40,755 nt of DNA from Ignavibacteria bacterium (GTDB taxonomy: Bacteria > Bacteroidota > Ignavibacteria > Tepidaquicellales > OLB5), in assembly GCA_013140565.1 (NCBI GenBank), contig JABFSP010000224.1, forward strand, positions 1 to 40,755, read 5' to 3'. Shown piece by piece: positions 8,484-17,350 of this stretch. The notes beneath the pieces are model-generated. The model made no database searches. It saw only the letters and a list, made by a program, of their open reading frames with translations, and had not been told where the DNA came from. The position numbers were made by a program, and so were the translations under genes. Every line of letters starts with the position of its first letter. The stretch's first letter is position 1.

Positions 8484-8771
8484 ATGTCAAAGAAAAAAGT
8501 AATAACAGAAAATTTAACCCCATTAGACATCCGTGTAACTGAACTGCATAATGAATCAACAAGCTGGTTTAGAAAATACTGGAATGTATTCATTGAATTG
8601 TTTCCTTTAACCCGAAATGATGAAAAAACTCCTTTATCTGTTAAAGAATACAAGCTCTGTGAAAACAAAGTTGATACCTCAAATCCGGCTATTAATCCAT
8701 CCATGAGCCGCGTAATTGTACCCAAAAGCTTAAGGAAAATAACATCCCATTTAAACATTTTATCTTTATAA
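8484..8771 (+). CDS. hypothetical accessory (moron) protein
   Basis: 95-aa ORF downstream of promoter and leader, opposite to the tail operon. Confidence 0.6.
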   Translation: MSKKKVITENLTPLDIRVTELHNESTSWFRKYWNVFIELFPLTRNDEKTPLSVKEYKLCENKVDTSNPAINPSMSRVIVPKSLRKITSHLNILSL

Positions 8772-8774
8772 GTC

Positions 8775-9272
8775 ATGAGAAAACCACTTGGTTTAAATCC
8801 TACAGGGATTAGTAAAAAATTTGTTATATCCGTTTTGATTTTATTCACTATATTTTTTATTATAGGAATAATCGCTGGCTGTGGTGATGATAATATCACA
8901 AACAACAATAACAATAATGGCAATACTGAAAACTTGATATTCAGCAAAGACTCCATAGCTGTTAACGGAAGTGGGCACCAGTTTGTATTGTTTATTGATA
9001 CTCTGGCAATTGATACCGGAATATTAAAAACAACATTTGATGTTGAAACAAACTGTGATAGTTTGTTGGATAATCCATGGATATACGTCACCGCTTTTGT
9101 ACCTAACGATACAATTACATACTTGCAGAAGAGCTTACCTATAAGAAACGGGTCATATACATTCTCATCGAATGTTACGATATCGCAACCTGTTGAGTTT
9201 GATTTCCGTTTGGAATACAATTCTACAACTCCGAAATTTATGAGATTTAAGAACATTAAAATTTATAATTAA
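8775..9272 (+). CDS. predicted lipoprotein (moron)
   Basis: Hydrophobic leader FVISVLILFTIFFIIGIIAGC with lipobox IAGC followed by Asn-rich linker GDDNITNNNNNN. Confidence 0.75.
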   Translation: MRKPLGLNPTGISKKFVISVLILFTIFFIIGIIAGCGDDNITNNNNNNGNTENLIFSKDSIAVNGSGHQFVLFIDTLAIDTGILKTTFDVETNCDSLLDNPWIYVTAFVPNDTITYLQKSLPIRNGSYTFSSNVTISQPVEFDFRLEYNSTTPKFMRFKNIKIYN

Positions 9273-10801
9273 GCTATTCTTACAGTTTGATATTGCGCTT
9301 TCTTACCGTTTGAACTATTACCCGCATCTCCACCACCATCTGCGAAATTATAATCCAGATCAAGTGATATTATGGAATGCACTTCATTTACCCCTTTATA
9401 AGGTACTGTAAAGGTATCAAACAGATCAGGTTCACTATTTAGTATTCCTGTTACACCCTGAACTGAACCTCTGTTTTTTAAAAGCACTTTTAACTCTTTT
9501 GCAGGTAATACAGCATTCACATTAACACAATTATCATATATTCCATAATCATTTGGTTCAGGTATGTACTGGTTACAGAATAATCTATGAGGTGCAATGC
9601 GGCTGTTACTTCTGTTTGTTACACTCCAATCCTTGTAAATCCGGCTATTCATAAACTTCAAAGAATATTCCTGACCTGCTGAATTAGTTAAATTTAGTTT
9701 GAACATATCCTTTTCAACTATCAAAACATCATCAAGCTCAATCTGCCTAACAATTCCACCATCCTGAAAAACTGTTAGTTTCTTCTGATAAGCAGTCTCA
9801 CTTGAATCCAGAATGAAACAAGGATTAGGAGGACCGCCTTGTGCTGGTGGCAAAAAATTATAGTTATCGAAATTATATGTCAGGTTTTCATTAATTAATA
9901 CTCCATGTACAATATCATAGGTCCGTTCATTGGTGAAATATGTATCCGATAAATTATACCTATGATTTACCAGCAGTACCCAGTTCTTATCAATTTTGGG
10001 CAGCTGAGTTCTGTAATAATCCTGCGGTTTCATTACAGCAGCATTGCCATTTAAACGGCGCATTAATCTGAAAGTTAATGGTACCCGATCTCCACCTAAT
10101 GCCAGTCCCTCATAACTTTCAGGAACCTCAAACCTATAAACTAATCCCCAAAAGGCTAAGCCCCGAATAATGTTATATATTGTAAAATTATCATTACCTC
10201 CGGCACGTGACCACACAAGCAAGGACTTATTCAATATTATCGGCTGAACTCCAATATCCGTAGGAATATCATTCTGGAAATACATAAAAAACCTATTCAT
10301 CAATTGATTCTTTAAGTAATCCCAAAATGAAGTGTTATCCTGGAAGTAATAAGCTGGAACAAGTTTTTCTGCATACTTTTTCCATTCTATCATTGCATCA
10401 TATGCGATTACCGTAAGTTTAAAACCATCAGTTTTATTCGCATAACTTAGATCCATATTAATTGGTAGACTCACAAAGCCTGCCCATCTCTTCTTGCCGG
10501 AGTCTACAATGCAAAGCATTTTGATATCAGGAAAACTGGGATTGAAATTCAAAAAATCATCAAAGAAATCTGATATAGATTTGTTATCTGCGCTAACTTC
10601 GCGGCTTAATAATCCTAAAACAATTTCCATATCACCATATTGAATTTGTGAAAAATCTTCAGGTGATGTTAATTGCTTTTTAGCTCTTGGAAAACTGATA
10701 TGTTTAGTTACAACAAGGACATCATCCGGCGTTGGGTCAACAATATCAAAGTAATTTGTATGATTTGGAGCCATCCGAAATTTAGCAAATAGTACTTTCA
10801 T
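9269..10801 (-). CDS. distal tail/baseplate-like protein
   Basis: 510-aa ORF immediately downstream of tape measure gene. Confidence 0.6.
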   Translation of the reverse strand: MKVLFAKFRMAPNHTNYFDIVDPTPDDVLVVTKHISFPRAKKQLTSPEDFSQIQYGDMEIVLGLLSREVSADNKSISDFFDDFLNFNPSFPDIKMLCIVDSGKKRWAGFVSLPINMDLSYANKTDGFKLTVIAYDAMIEWKKYAEKLVPAYYFQDNTSFWDYLKNQLMNRFFMYFQNDIPTDIGVQPIILNKSLLVWSRAGGNDNFTIYNIIRGLAFWGLVYRFEVPESYEGLALGGDRVPLTFRLMRRLNGNAAVMKPQDYYRTQLPKIDKNWVLLVNHRYNLSDTYFTNERTYDIVHGVLINENLTYNFDNYNFLPPAQGGPPNPCFILDSSETAYQKKLTVFQDGGIVRQIELDDVLIVEKDMFKLNLTNSAGQEYSLKFMNSRIYKDWSVTNRSNSRIAPHRLFCNQYIPEPNDYGIYDNCVNVNAVLPAKELKVLLKNRGSVQGVTGILNSEPDLFDTFTVPYKGVNEVHSIISLDLDYNFADGGGDAGNSSNGKKAQYQTVRIA

Positions 10802-13332
10802 CCCATTGTTGCATTATTTCTCAAAGCCGCTTCAATTGCAGATGTTTCAAAAGCTTTTCTAAAGTCTATTGGATTTTTTATCTGGATTTGAACAATAGGT
10901 CTATTGCTTACAGATGCTGCAAAGCCTGAACCAACAGTATCACGATCACGAGCCATAAATGATGACATTTCACTGATAGAAGATGAAAATGCTCCAAACT
11001 TTTTAGCATCAAGAACATAACCGCTGGCAGTTGGAATAAATAGTTCTTTGCCATTTTCATTCCATTCATACATAGCTCCTGCAATTGTTCTGCCACCACC
11101 AGCAAGTCCGGGAATGGCTTTTAAAGCACCTGCGCCCGGAATAAAGTCTAATAATCCTGTTATAGTATCGATGGTGTTTATTAACTCAACAATAGCCTGT
11201 GTGATACTGTAGGCTGTTTGAAATGCCTGTATGACCTCCGCAGCGCCGCCACCCAGCACTTGGTCAATTTGTTGAACCAAGCTTAATGATTGTGTGAAAG
11301 CATTGAGGGACTCTTTTCCGATATTGTCCTGAATCTCCTGAAGTTTCCTGAAATAATTATCTTCAGAACCCTGCTCATTCGCATTGGCAGTTGATTTTCC
11401 CCTTGGGTTTTGCCTTTCTGAACGTGCATCAGGGCTTTCAGCATTTAGACCCTTGGCAATAAAGCTTGATAACTTATCTCTTAATTCAACTTCTTTTTCA
11501 AGTAATCTGACCAGCTGTTCTTGTTTGAGGTTTGTTCTATCAACAGCCTCTAATCTGAGAAGCTCTTTTTTAATTGTATCCGATATAAGACCGGGTTTTT
11601 TGCCCTCAAGCTTAAGTTGTAATTCCTGTTGTTTGATATTCAGATCAATCGATTTTAGTAATTCATCGATTGCATCCTTTTCCTCTTTATGCTGCTTTGA
11701 ACCGGGTGATTTGGTTTTTACTGAAAAATCCTTTGTACCCTGATTTGCAGGGTCATTCATAGGATCCTTTGTATTGATTTTCTTAAAGTCCGGTAATGCT
11801 GTAAAAGCAGTTATCAATCCATATAGACTATTCGTTGAACCGTCTATCTCACCACTCAAACCAGTGAATTCAAGAGCCAGAAATTGCACAGCATGTCCAA
11901 ATACAGGAACTCTATTCTTAAACTCCTCAAGGTTTGCTTTTAGATTTTTGTTTTCATGCCCTGTCTCACGGACCTTATTTATTAACTGGGTTAATCCTGG
12001 CAATACTGAGGTAACACCTGTAAAAACTGACTGACCTATTATCTTACCAGCCTGAGAAGAACTTATTCCTAAAGCATTAAAGGCATCTACACCCGGTATA
12101 ATCGACTGAACAATTGCCTCACCAAGTCCCTCTTTAAACTCACTGACATTGGTTTCAGCTATTTTCATCTTAGTACTTGCTGAATTCTCTACAGCATTAC
12201 CAAGATCCTGATACTTGCTTAAAATCAAATCAACCGCAGCGCCATTTTCAAGCTGTTCTTTTGTTAAATGCTTGAAATCCTGTTCCATCTTGCCATACTG
12301 CTTAACATTCCCCTCAAGTGTTTTATCAACATCTTTGAAAGATTGAGCGAAATCAGTCTTGTTGACAATAGACATAATGCGCGCAGCCTTAATCATCTTT
12401 TGCATCATTTCCTCACCGCGACCCTGAGCAACGGCGTATGCAAGCAGTGATTCTATTTGTTCATCAGGAATACCGAATTTTTTCTGTGATTCTTCACTAA
12501 GTTTTACAAGTCTGTTATACTGTTCAGTGTTACCATGAGTTACAGCCTGAAGCTGCAATAATGCATCTTCCTGTTCACCATATGCGGTCACACTCTGACG
12601 TGCTAATGAAATAGCCTGTGTGATTGCCATTGTCACACCGTAGTAACCTAAAGCCTGTTTGGATAAGCTGCTAATTTGATTTGTAATGGAAGATGAAGAT
12701 GAATCCAGAGCAGTCTTGAATTCACCACCGATTTTTTGAGATAAACTTCTGACATCAACACCTGAGGCTGTTAATTGAGCACGGTATCTATTTAAAAGAG
12801 AACCAGTCTGGATAAACTGTTCTGAACCAGGTAACATCCCAGCCTGTTTATTAGCAACCTGCTTATAATAAGCCTCAGAACCGATATCACCAGCTAATTT
12901 TGTTCGTGGTGCATTCTTAATCTCACGATCATACTGTTTTTGTGCCCGTTCTTTTTCCTTGAGATTTGATTTGAACTCAGCTAAATCTTTACTGCGCAGC
13001 AATCGCATATCAGCTTCCATAACACGAAGCTGTGATTCCATCAGCCTACGGAAAGCAATCATTTCTTTTATTTTTTCACGATTGCCCTGACGTTCAGCCT
13101 CAAGCTCCATCTGCTTAGCATGGTCAAGTAAACTCTGTTGACGTTTGATATCTGAATCAAGTAAGGATTGTTTTTGTTTTAATGATGACTTAAGATTTTC
13201 TAATTTTTCTTTATTAGCCTGTTTTTCCCGTTCAGCTGATACCTTTGGATCATCCTCATCCCTGACCTTACCAGTTGAACCAGTGGTTTTTTTCTTAACC
13301 TCTACATCTATGACTAATTTCTTTTCAGGCAT
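10798..13332 (-). CDS. tail tape measure protein
   Basis: 844 aa, long helical/coiled-coil N-terminus, hydrophobic C-terminal segment, correct position. Confidence 0.85.
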   Translation of the reverse strand: MPEKKLVIDVEVKKKTTGSTGKVRDEDDPKVSAEREKQANKEKLENLKSSLKQKQSLLDSDIKRQQSLLDHAKQMELEAERQGNREKIKEMIAFRRLMESQLRVMEADMRLLRSKDLAEFKSNLKEKERAQKQYDREIKNAPRTKLAGDIGSEAYYKQVANKQAGMLPGSEQFIQTGSLLNRYRAQLTASGVDVRSLSQKIGGEFKTALDSSSSSITNQISSLSKQALGYYGVTMAITQAISLARQSVTAYGEQEDALLQLQAVTHGNTEQYNRLVKLSEESQKKFGIPDEQIESLLAYAVAQGRGEEMMQKMIKAARIMSIVNKTDFAQSFKDVDKTLEGNVKQYGKMEQDFKHLTKEQLENGAAVDLILSKYQDLGNAVENSASTKMKIAETNVSEFKEGLGEAIVQSIIPGVDAFNALGISSSQAGKIIGQSVFTGVTSVLPGLTQLINKVRETGHENKNLKANLEEFKNRVPVFGHAVQFLALEFTGLSGEIDGSTNSLYGLITAFTALPDFKKINTKDPMNDPANQGTKDFSVKTKSPGSKQHKEEKDAIDELLKSIDLNIKQQELQLKLEGKKPGLISDTIKKELLRLEAVDRTNLKQEQLVRLLEKEVELRDKLSSFIAKGLNAESPDARSERQNPRGKSTANANEQGSEDNYFRKLQEIQDNIGKESLNAFTQSLSLVQQIDQVLGGGAAEVIQAFQTAYSITQAIVELINTIDTITGLLDFIPGAGALKAIPGLAGGGRTIAGAMYEWNENGKELFIPTASGYVLDAKKFGAFSSSISEMSSFMARDRDTVGSGFAASVSNRPIVQIQIKNPIDFRKAFETSAIEAALRNNATMG

Positions 13333-13778
13333 TATAAATCTTCAAGCAATATTTTATCAATATCTGATAATACTTTTTCAGAAAAATCAAAAAACGGTCT
13401 AGCAGGCATTTTATGAGTACCCTCTTGTAAATAATAAGCTATCTCATCCCTTTCATTTTCATTACCTATAAATACAATTCCATGTGTTTCTGATAGAATT
13501 TCATCCTTAAACTGGCTTAAAAGTATTCCGGTATCTAAAAAGGGTTTACTATGACCTTTTTTTCTTATTGTTACTGGAGATAATGGCGCTACTGGTGATT
13601 TTAAATAGGTAACTCCGGTTAATACATTTTCAAAAACATCTAAATGGATCGCTTTAAGAATTCTATCAAGTTTGATTTGACTTATACCGGGATTAATCTC
13701 ATTGATGTAATCATTGATTGCATCATCTATGTTTTCATATAATTTACCACGGCATCTGACTTGAAAATCTATATCCAT
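13332..13778 (-). CDS. phage morphogenesis/tail completion-like protein
   Basis: 148 aa; SPVAPLSPVTIRKKGHSKPFLDTGILLSQF and RPFFDFSE pattern as in virion morphogenesis proteins. Confidence 0.6.
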   Translation of the reverse strand: MDIDFQVRCRGKLYENIDDAINDYINEINPGISQIKLDRILKAIHLDVFENVLTGVTYLKSPVAPLSPVTIRKKGHSKPFLDTGILLSQFKDEILSETHGIVFIGNENERDEIAYYLQEGTHKMPARPFFDFSEKVLSDIDKILLEDL

Positions 13779-14044
13779 TATTTAAAGTAAGTTAATTGAA
13801 CGTACATACTTGAAACATATTCCTGAGCATTCCAAATTTTAACCAGGTAATAATCAAATTGTGTTTTTGTATCTGTGATTGTATCAGTATCCTGTGAATA
13901 TCTCTTTGCAATGTCATCTACCATTTTTTCAATGGTTAGGTTTTCGGGAATTCTATACTTGGGAGGCAGTTCTACTTTTATTCTTTTACCTTTGATTATT
14001 ATGTACTGACATTCTTTAAGAAAGTGACCACATTGCTGAAGCAA
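13778..14044 (-). CDS. tail assembly chaperone downstream part (likely expressed by -1 frameshift)
   Basis: No ATG start (TTG called); the frame is open upstream through the T7 run at 14080-14086 inside the preceding ORF. Confidence 0.6.
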   Translation of the reverse strand: MLQQCGHFLKECQYIIIKGKRIKVELPPKYRIPENLTIEKMVDDIAKRYSQDTDTITDTKTQFDYYLVKIWNAQEYVSSMYVQLTYFK

Positions 14045-14049
14045 GAGGT

Positions 14050-14511
14050 CTACATTTTTCTCAATGTCAAAATTTCGGTAAAAAAATCTTTATAAATTGC
14101 CATACCTGCCGTTCTAATTTCATTATAGATTTCAAGCTGTTTATCGGGTGTTTTCCCTTTCAACTTATCTTTAATGAATTTATACCAGTCAATGTCCTCA
14201 CTGGCACATGCAGTTAATATTTCTACAAGATTATCTACACCGCTTGGTTCGTTTTTGGGTTTATGGCTCAGGCTGAAAAACAGATTTTCATACACCTGCA
14301 GCAAACCTGTATAAGCCGTGTCATTTGACTCTTCCTGTGTTAAGCCGGCTTCCTGAATTGTGAACCTGCGAACACGTTCTGTGATATTTGCAGTAAGAAG
14401 TTTCCACCTCAGCTTTAATGGCTTGGGTGTAATTGATAAGCCTAAGACTTTAAATGTCTTAGGCTTATTCAAATACTTTTCAATACCTGAATTATTTCTT
14501 ATCTTTTTCAT
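14050..14511 (-). CDS. tail assembly chaperone upstream part
   Basis: ORF to 14601, more likely start ATG at 14511 (MKKIRNNSGIEKYLNKPKTF); located between tube candidate and tape measure. Confidence 0.55.
   Translation of the reverse strand: MKKIRNNSGIEKYLNKPKTFKVLGLSITPKPLKLRWKLLTANITERVRRFTIQEAGLTQEESNDTAYTGLLQVYENLFFSLSHKPKNEPSGVDNLVEILTACASEDIDWYKFIKDKLKGKTPDKQLEIYNEIRTAGMAIYKDFFTEILTLRKM
14080..14086 (-). other. candidate -1 programmed frameshift slippery site
   Basis: Minus-strand GAT TTT TTT ACC (U UUU UUU) in the ORF 14050-14601 frame; -1 frame has TAA just upstream and is open downstream into 13778. Confidence 0.65.
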
Positions 14512-14743
14512 CGGTACCTGAATTGATTTTATTTTCTGTTTTTTTTGTATCAATTGTAGCTTTGACATCAATCTTATTATCAACAACTTCATAAGCCTCA
14601 TTGAGTTGTTTTAGATTTGCCAAAGTATCTTCAGATACCGTTACCTCATCACCCGGCAAAACCTGTTTGTTAACAGGCTTTCCGTCAGTGATTACATCCA
14701 TGACTATGGATGAAAGAAGTTTTTTTATTTTGATGTTTGCCAT
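14492..14743 (-). CDS. small tail-region protein
   Basis: 83-aa ORF. Confidence 0.6.
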   Translation of the reverse strand: MANIKIKKLLSSIVMDVITDGKPVNKQVLPGDEVTVSEDTLANLKQLNEAYEVVDNKIDVKATIDTKKTENKINSGTDEKDKK

Positions 14744-14765
14744 TTATAATAAAATTTAATTGTTA

Positions 14766-15701
14766 TTAAATGCTTGGAACTACAACTTCCTCATCCTCAG
14801 CATACAGCTCACTTGCAGCTATATTATAATTACCTACAAGATCTGCTACAGGAAGTGTGTTATTTGTTGTGCTAATTGCTGATTTATTTTCAAGTATAGT
14901 ACCTTCAACTGTGATAGTACCACCCTGACGCTTCTCTTCCAGTAAATTAGGAAAGCGCATAACCCCGATTAAACGGTATGCCTGAAATTCAGAACCTCTT
15001 GAGGGACCAACATGCTGGAAACATTCCCAGTCATACAGATGCGCCTCTTTTGCAAAGAAGTTCTTTGTCCAGGTGTCATTCTGGTTTAATTCAGCTTTGA
15101 ACATTCCTTCAGCTGTTTCCTTTTTTGTTGTGAAAATCTTTTTGTTTTCACCGATGACATTAGTCTGTTTTTGACCTGCACTGACATCAACAGATAGCCT
15201 TGCAGGCATTAAATGCCACCCGTCACTGTAGAAAGCTGTAGCTGCAGCGCCAGTACCGGGGTCAAGAGCAGCAGGTGTAATAGTCACGGTTGGTGCACTT
15301 GTATAACCAGTACCGTTATTTGTCATTACTATCTTGACCACTTTACCATTTGATATCAACGCAGTAGCAGCCGCACCTGTGCCACCACCGCCTGTAAAGC
15401 CAATAGTGGGAGCAGCAGCATATCCTGAACCACCGCTGGTAACTTTTACACCGGAAACCTGACCAAAATTGAGATAAGCCTGAGTTGTTTTATCTTTGCG
15501 TTTTAACCACCAGATGTTAGAACCCTCTTCATTGAATGCAGCTGTATCATAGAAGTTGGCTACCGGTGCAAAAGCTAAAGAAAACATTCCTAAACCGATC
15601 CATTCAGGCTCAAACAAAACAGCCAGCGTCAAACAAAACAAGAGAAATCCTACCATGGATAGAATAATTCTCATTGGATTACCGAAAAATTTTCTTAACA
15701 T
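14766..15701 (-). CDS. tail tube candidate with N-terminal hydrophobic segment and Gly-rich repeat insertion
   Basis: Position before chaperone genes; IILSMVGFLLFCLTLAVLF; two GxGYxxAPT...GTGAAATA units. Confidence 0.5.
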   Translation of the reverse strand: MLRKFFGNPMRIILSMVGFLLFCLTLAVLFEPEWIGLGMFSLAFAPVANFYDTAAFNEEGSNIWWLKRKDKTTQAYLNFGQVSGVKVTSGGSGYAAAPTIGFTGGGGTGAAATALISNGKVVKIVMTNNGTGYTSAPTVTITPAALDPGTGAAATAFYSDGWHLMPARLSVDVSAGQKQTNVIGENKKIFTTKKETAEGMFKAELNQNDTWTKNFFAKEAHLYDWECFQHVGPSRGSEFQAYRLIGVMRFPNLLEEKRQGGTITVEGTILENKSAISTTNNTLPVADLVGNYNIAASELYAEDEEVVVPSI

Positions 15702-15711
15702 TTTAAGCTCC

Positions 15712-16158
15712 TTAAATGTTTATAGTTGTTATTAATTCAAATTCTGCATAATGACATAAAACTTTACAAGTCATTACATACCCTTTGTTTATTTGTGCCA
15801 TCGGAAATAATTTTTTTGCTTTGCCGTTCAGTTTACCGCTCTTATCAAAGGCAGCACAAATGCTTTCACATAAATTATCAAATGTTTTATCCGATTCATT
15901 CTCAGCATTTGAGCTGTAAATATATTTACATATCCATTTATGCTCTTTATCCCAGGATTGATAACTTTCAGTGATTGCTTTTGGAGTTCTTGTTAATTTT
16001 GTGAAAAAGAATACTTTTAGAACATTATCTGTTACTAAATTTTGAAATACCTCATCCCACATTTTGACATGTGGCATTTGGTCATACACTTCACCAATGT
16101 TAGGCACTGTTTCAGCAATAGACTTTATTGCGGTTCGTATTTCATCAATTGATGGCAA
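15712..16158 (-). CDS. tail terminator/completion-like protein
   Basis: 148 aa, position between connector and tube genes. Confidence 0.45.
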   Translation of the reverse strand: MPSIDEIRTAIKSIAETVPNIGEVYDQMPHVKMWDEVFQNLVTDNVLKVFFFTKLTRTPKAITESYQSWDKEHKWICKYIYSSNAENESDKTFDNLCESICAAFDKSGKLNGKAKKLFPMAQINKGYVMTCKVLCHYAEFELITTINI

Positions 16159-16686
16159 TTACTGCGGTCTGTAGAATACTTTACCATACAATTTCAACAG
16201 ATTAGGATCGCCAGCATCATTTCCTGATGACGCAGCGTCAACCTGGCAATAGACCGCATTAGCTCCTGTTAGCTTCGAACCTGCCCATGTTACCGCATAA
16301 GTAACCACTGTAACCGCTGAATCCAGATTAGTTGTCAAAGTGGTTGTATCACCTGCAGCTGTCGAATAGTTTTTCTTTAAGTAATTTCCCGGTGTATATT
16401 CAAAAGTGAATGCTTTGGTCAGGATAAGCCTGTCAACATCAAGCTCACCATAACCATAAAGTATGAATTGAACTGAGTCAACAATTTTACCCGGCTCAAA
16501 TATCAAATACCCTGTTTCATTCATGCTGTTGGAAACGGTATCATCGATAATTTCTACAAGATCACCGGATGGATTAACTTCTATTGGCTCAAATCTATAA
16601 TCAGATTTGTCTTCACCATCAAAAGCGAGAAATGCTCCAGATATCAGGAACAGGATTAATACCGTTAAAAGACTTTTAAGTTTCAT
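16159..16686 (-). CDS. secreted protein in structural operon
   Basis: MKLKSLLTVLILFLISGAFLAFDG signal peptide; beta-rich body. Confidence 0.6.
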   Translation of the reverse strand: MKLKSLLTVLILFLISGAFLAFDGEDKSDYRFEPIEVNPSGDLVEIIDDTVSNSMNETGYLIFEPGKIVDSVQFILYGYGELDVDRLILTKAFTFEYTPGNYLKKNYSTAAGDTTTLTTNLDSAVTVVTYAVTWAGSKLTGANAVYCQVDAASSGNDAGDPNLLKLYGKVFYRPQ

Positions 16687-16725
16687 TTTATTTTATCTCC
16701 TTAATTTATGAATTGAATAGATTTT

Positions 16726-17346
16726 TTACCTTATGATACCTTTTGCGCGGTATTCTTTGACAACTTCCGGCCTTAAATCATCGTAATAACTGCATTCAAC
16801 TGTGCCTGCAGCATCTTCACACCACTTGCCGTTAACATAGTAGCTGGGAAGCTCCTCATAGTGCTTGTTTCCATCATGTGTGATTTCATTTACCCTTTTA
16901 GGTATTACGTAATACCTGTTAGGCAAAGCCTGATTTTCCTGTTTCCAAGGCTCCTGAGTGTTTGTTTCAGGTACCAATAACTTGTTTAAGGCTTCAATGA
17001 TAAGTTTGAACTCTTCTTTACTTGAATGTGCCTTAATGAATTTATCAGTATCATGCACAGTGCATTTGAGACCTTCGATTTCCATTCCATCATCTTCATT
17101 GTGCAAAGAATCATCTGTAACCTGACCAATTTCAGTATCTTTATAATGGATCTTGTATACAGGTTTATTATCGCCAGTGCCAGCAACAGGAGTATCCGGT
17201 AATGCCTCAAGCATTGCCTTAGCCTCTTCTCGTGTTGGCTTTACCATTTTGTTGCCATCACGTACGATATCTTCAGGCTTTACAAGATTATTTTTTATTA
17301 ATTCAGCTACCAAAGTTTCATTAGAAATATTTACTGGAAGTTTCAT
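16726..17346 (-). CDS. hypothetical structural-region protein
   Basis: 206-aa ORF in structural operon. Confidence 0.6.
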   Translation of the reverse strand: MKLPVNISNETLVAELIKNNLVKPEDIVRDGNKMVKPTREEAKAMLEALPDTPVAGTGDNKPVYKIHYKDTEIGQVTDDSLHNEDDGMEIEGLKCTVHDTDKFIKAHSSKEEFKLIIEALNKLLVPETNTQEPWKQENQALPNRYYVIPKRVNEITHDGNKHYEELPSYYVNGKWCEDAAGTVECSYYDDLRPEVVKEYRAKGIIR

Positions 17347-17350
17347 TTTA

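Noticed and set aside
8414-9256. 280-aa minus-strand ORF
   Set aside because: Antisense to the lipoprotein cassette; Ser/Leu-rich shadow composition. The plus strand has promoter, signal peptide and lipobox, so the minus ORF is probably spurious.
11384-12450. Plus-strand ORFs antisense to the tape measure gene (also those inside 19759-20448, 21769-22122 and 22985-23341)
   Set aside because: Shadow ORFs opposite well-supported structural genes; Ser/Phe/Leu-rich antisense composition.
14539-14546. A8 run in the overlap of ORFs 14492-14743 and 14050-14601 as a second frameshift site
   Set aside because: Would require a +1 or -2 shift; a normal ATG for the downstream ORF at 14511 explains the overlap more simply. 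The T7 site downstream is the stronger candidate.
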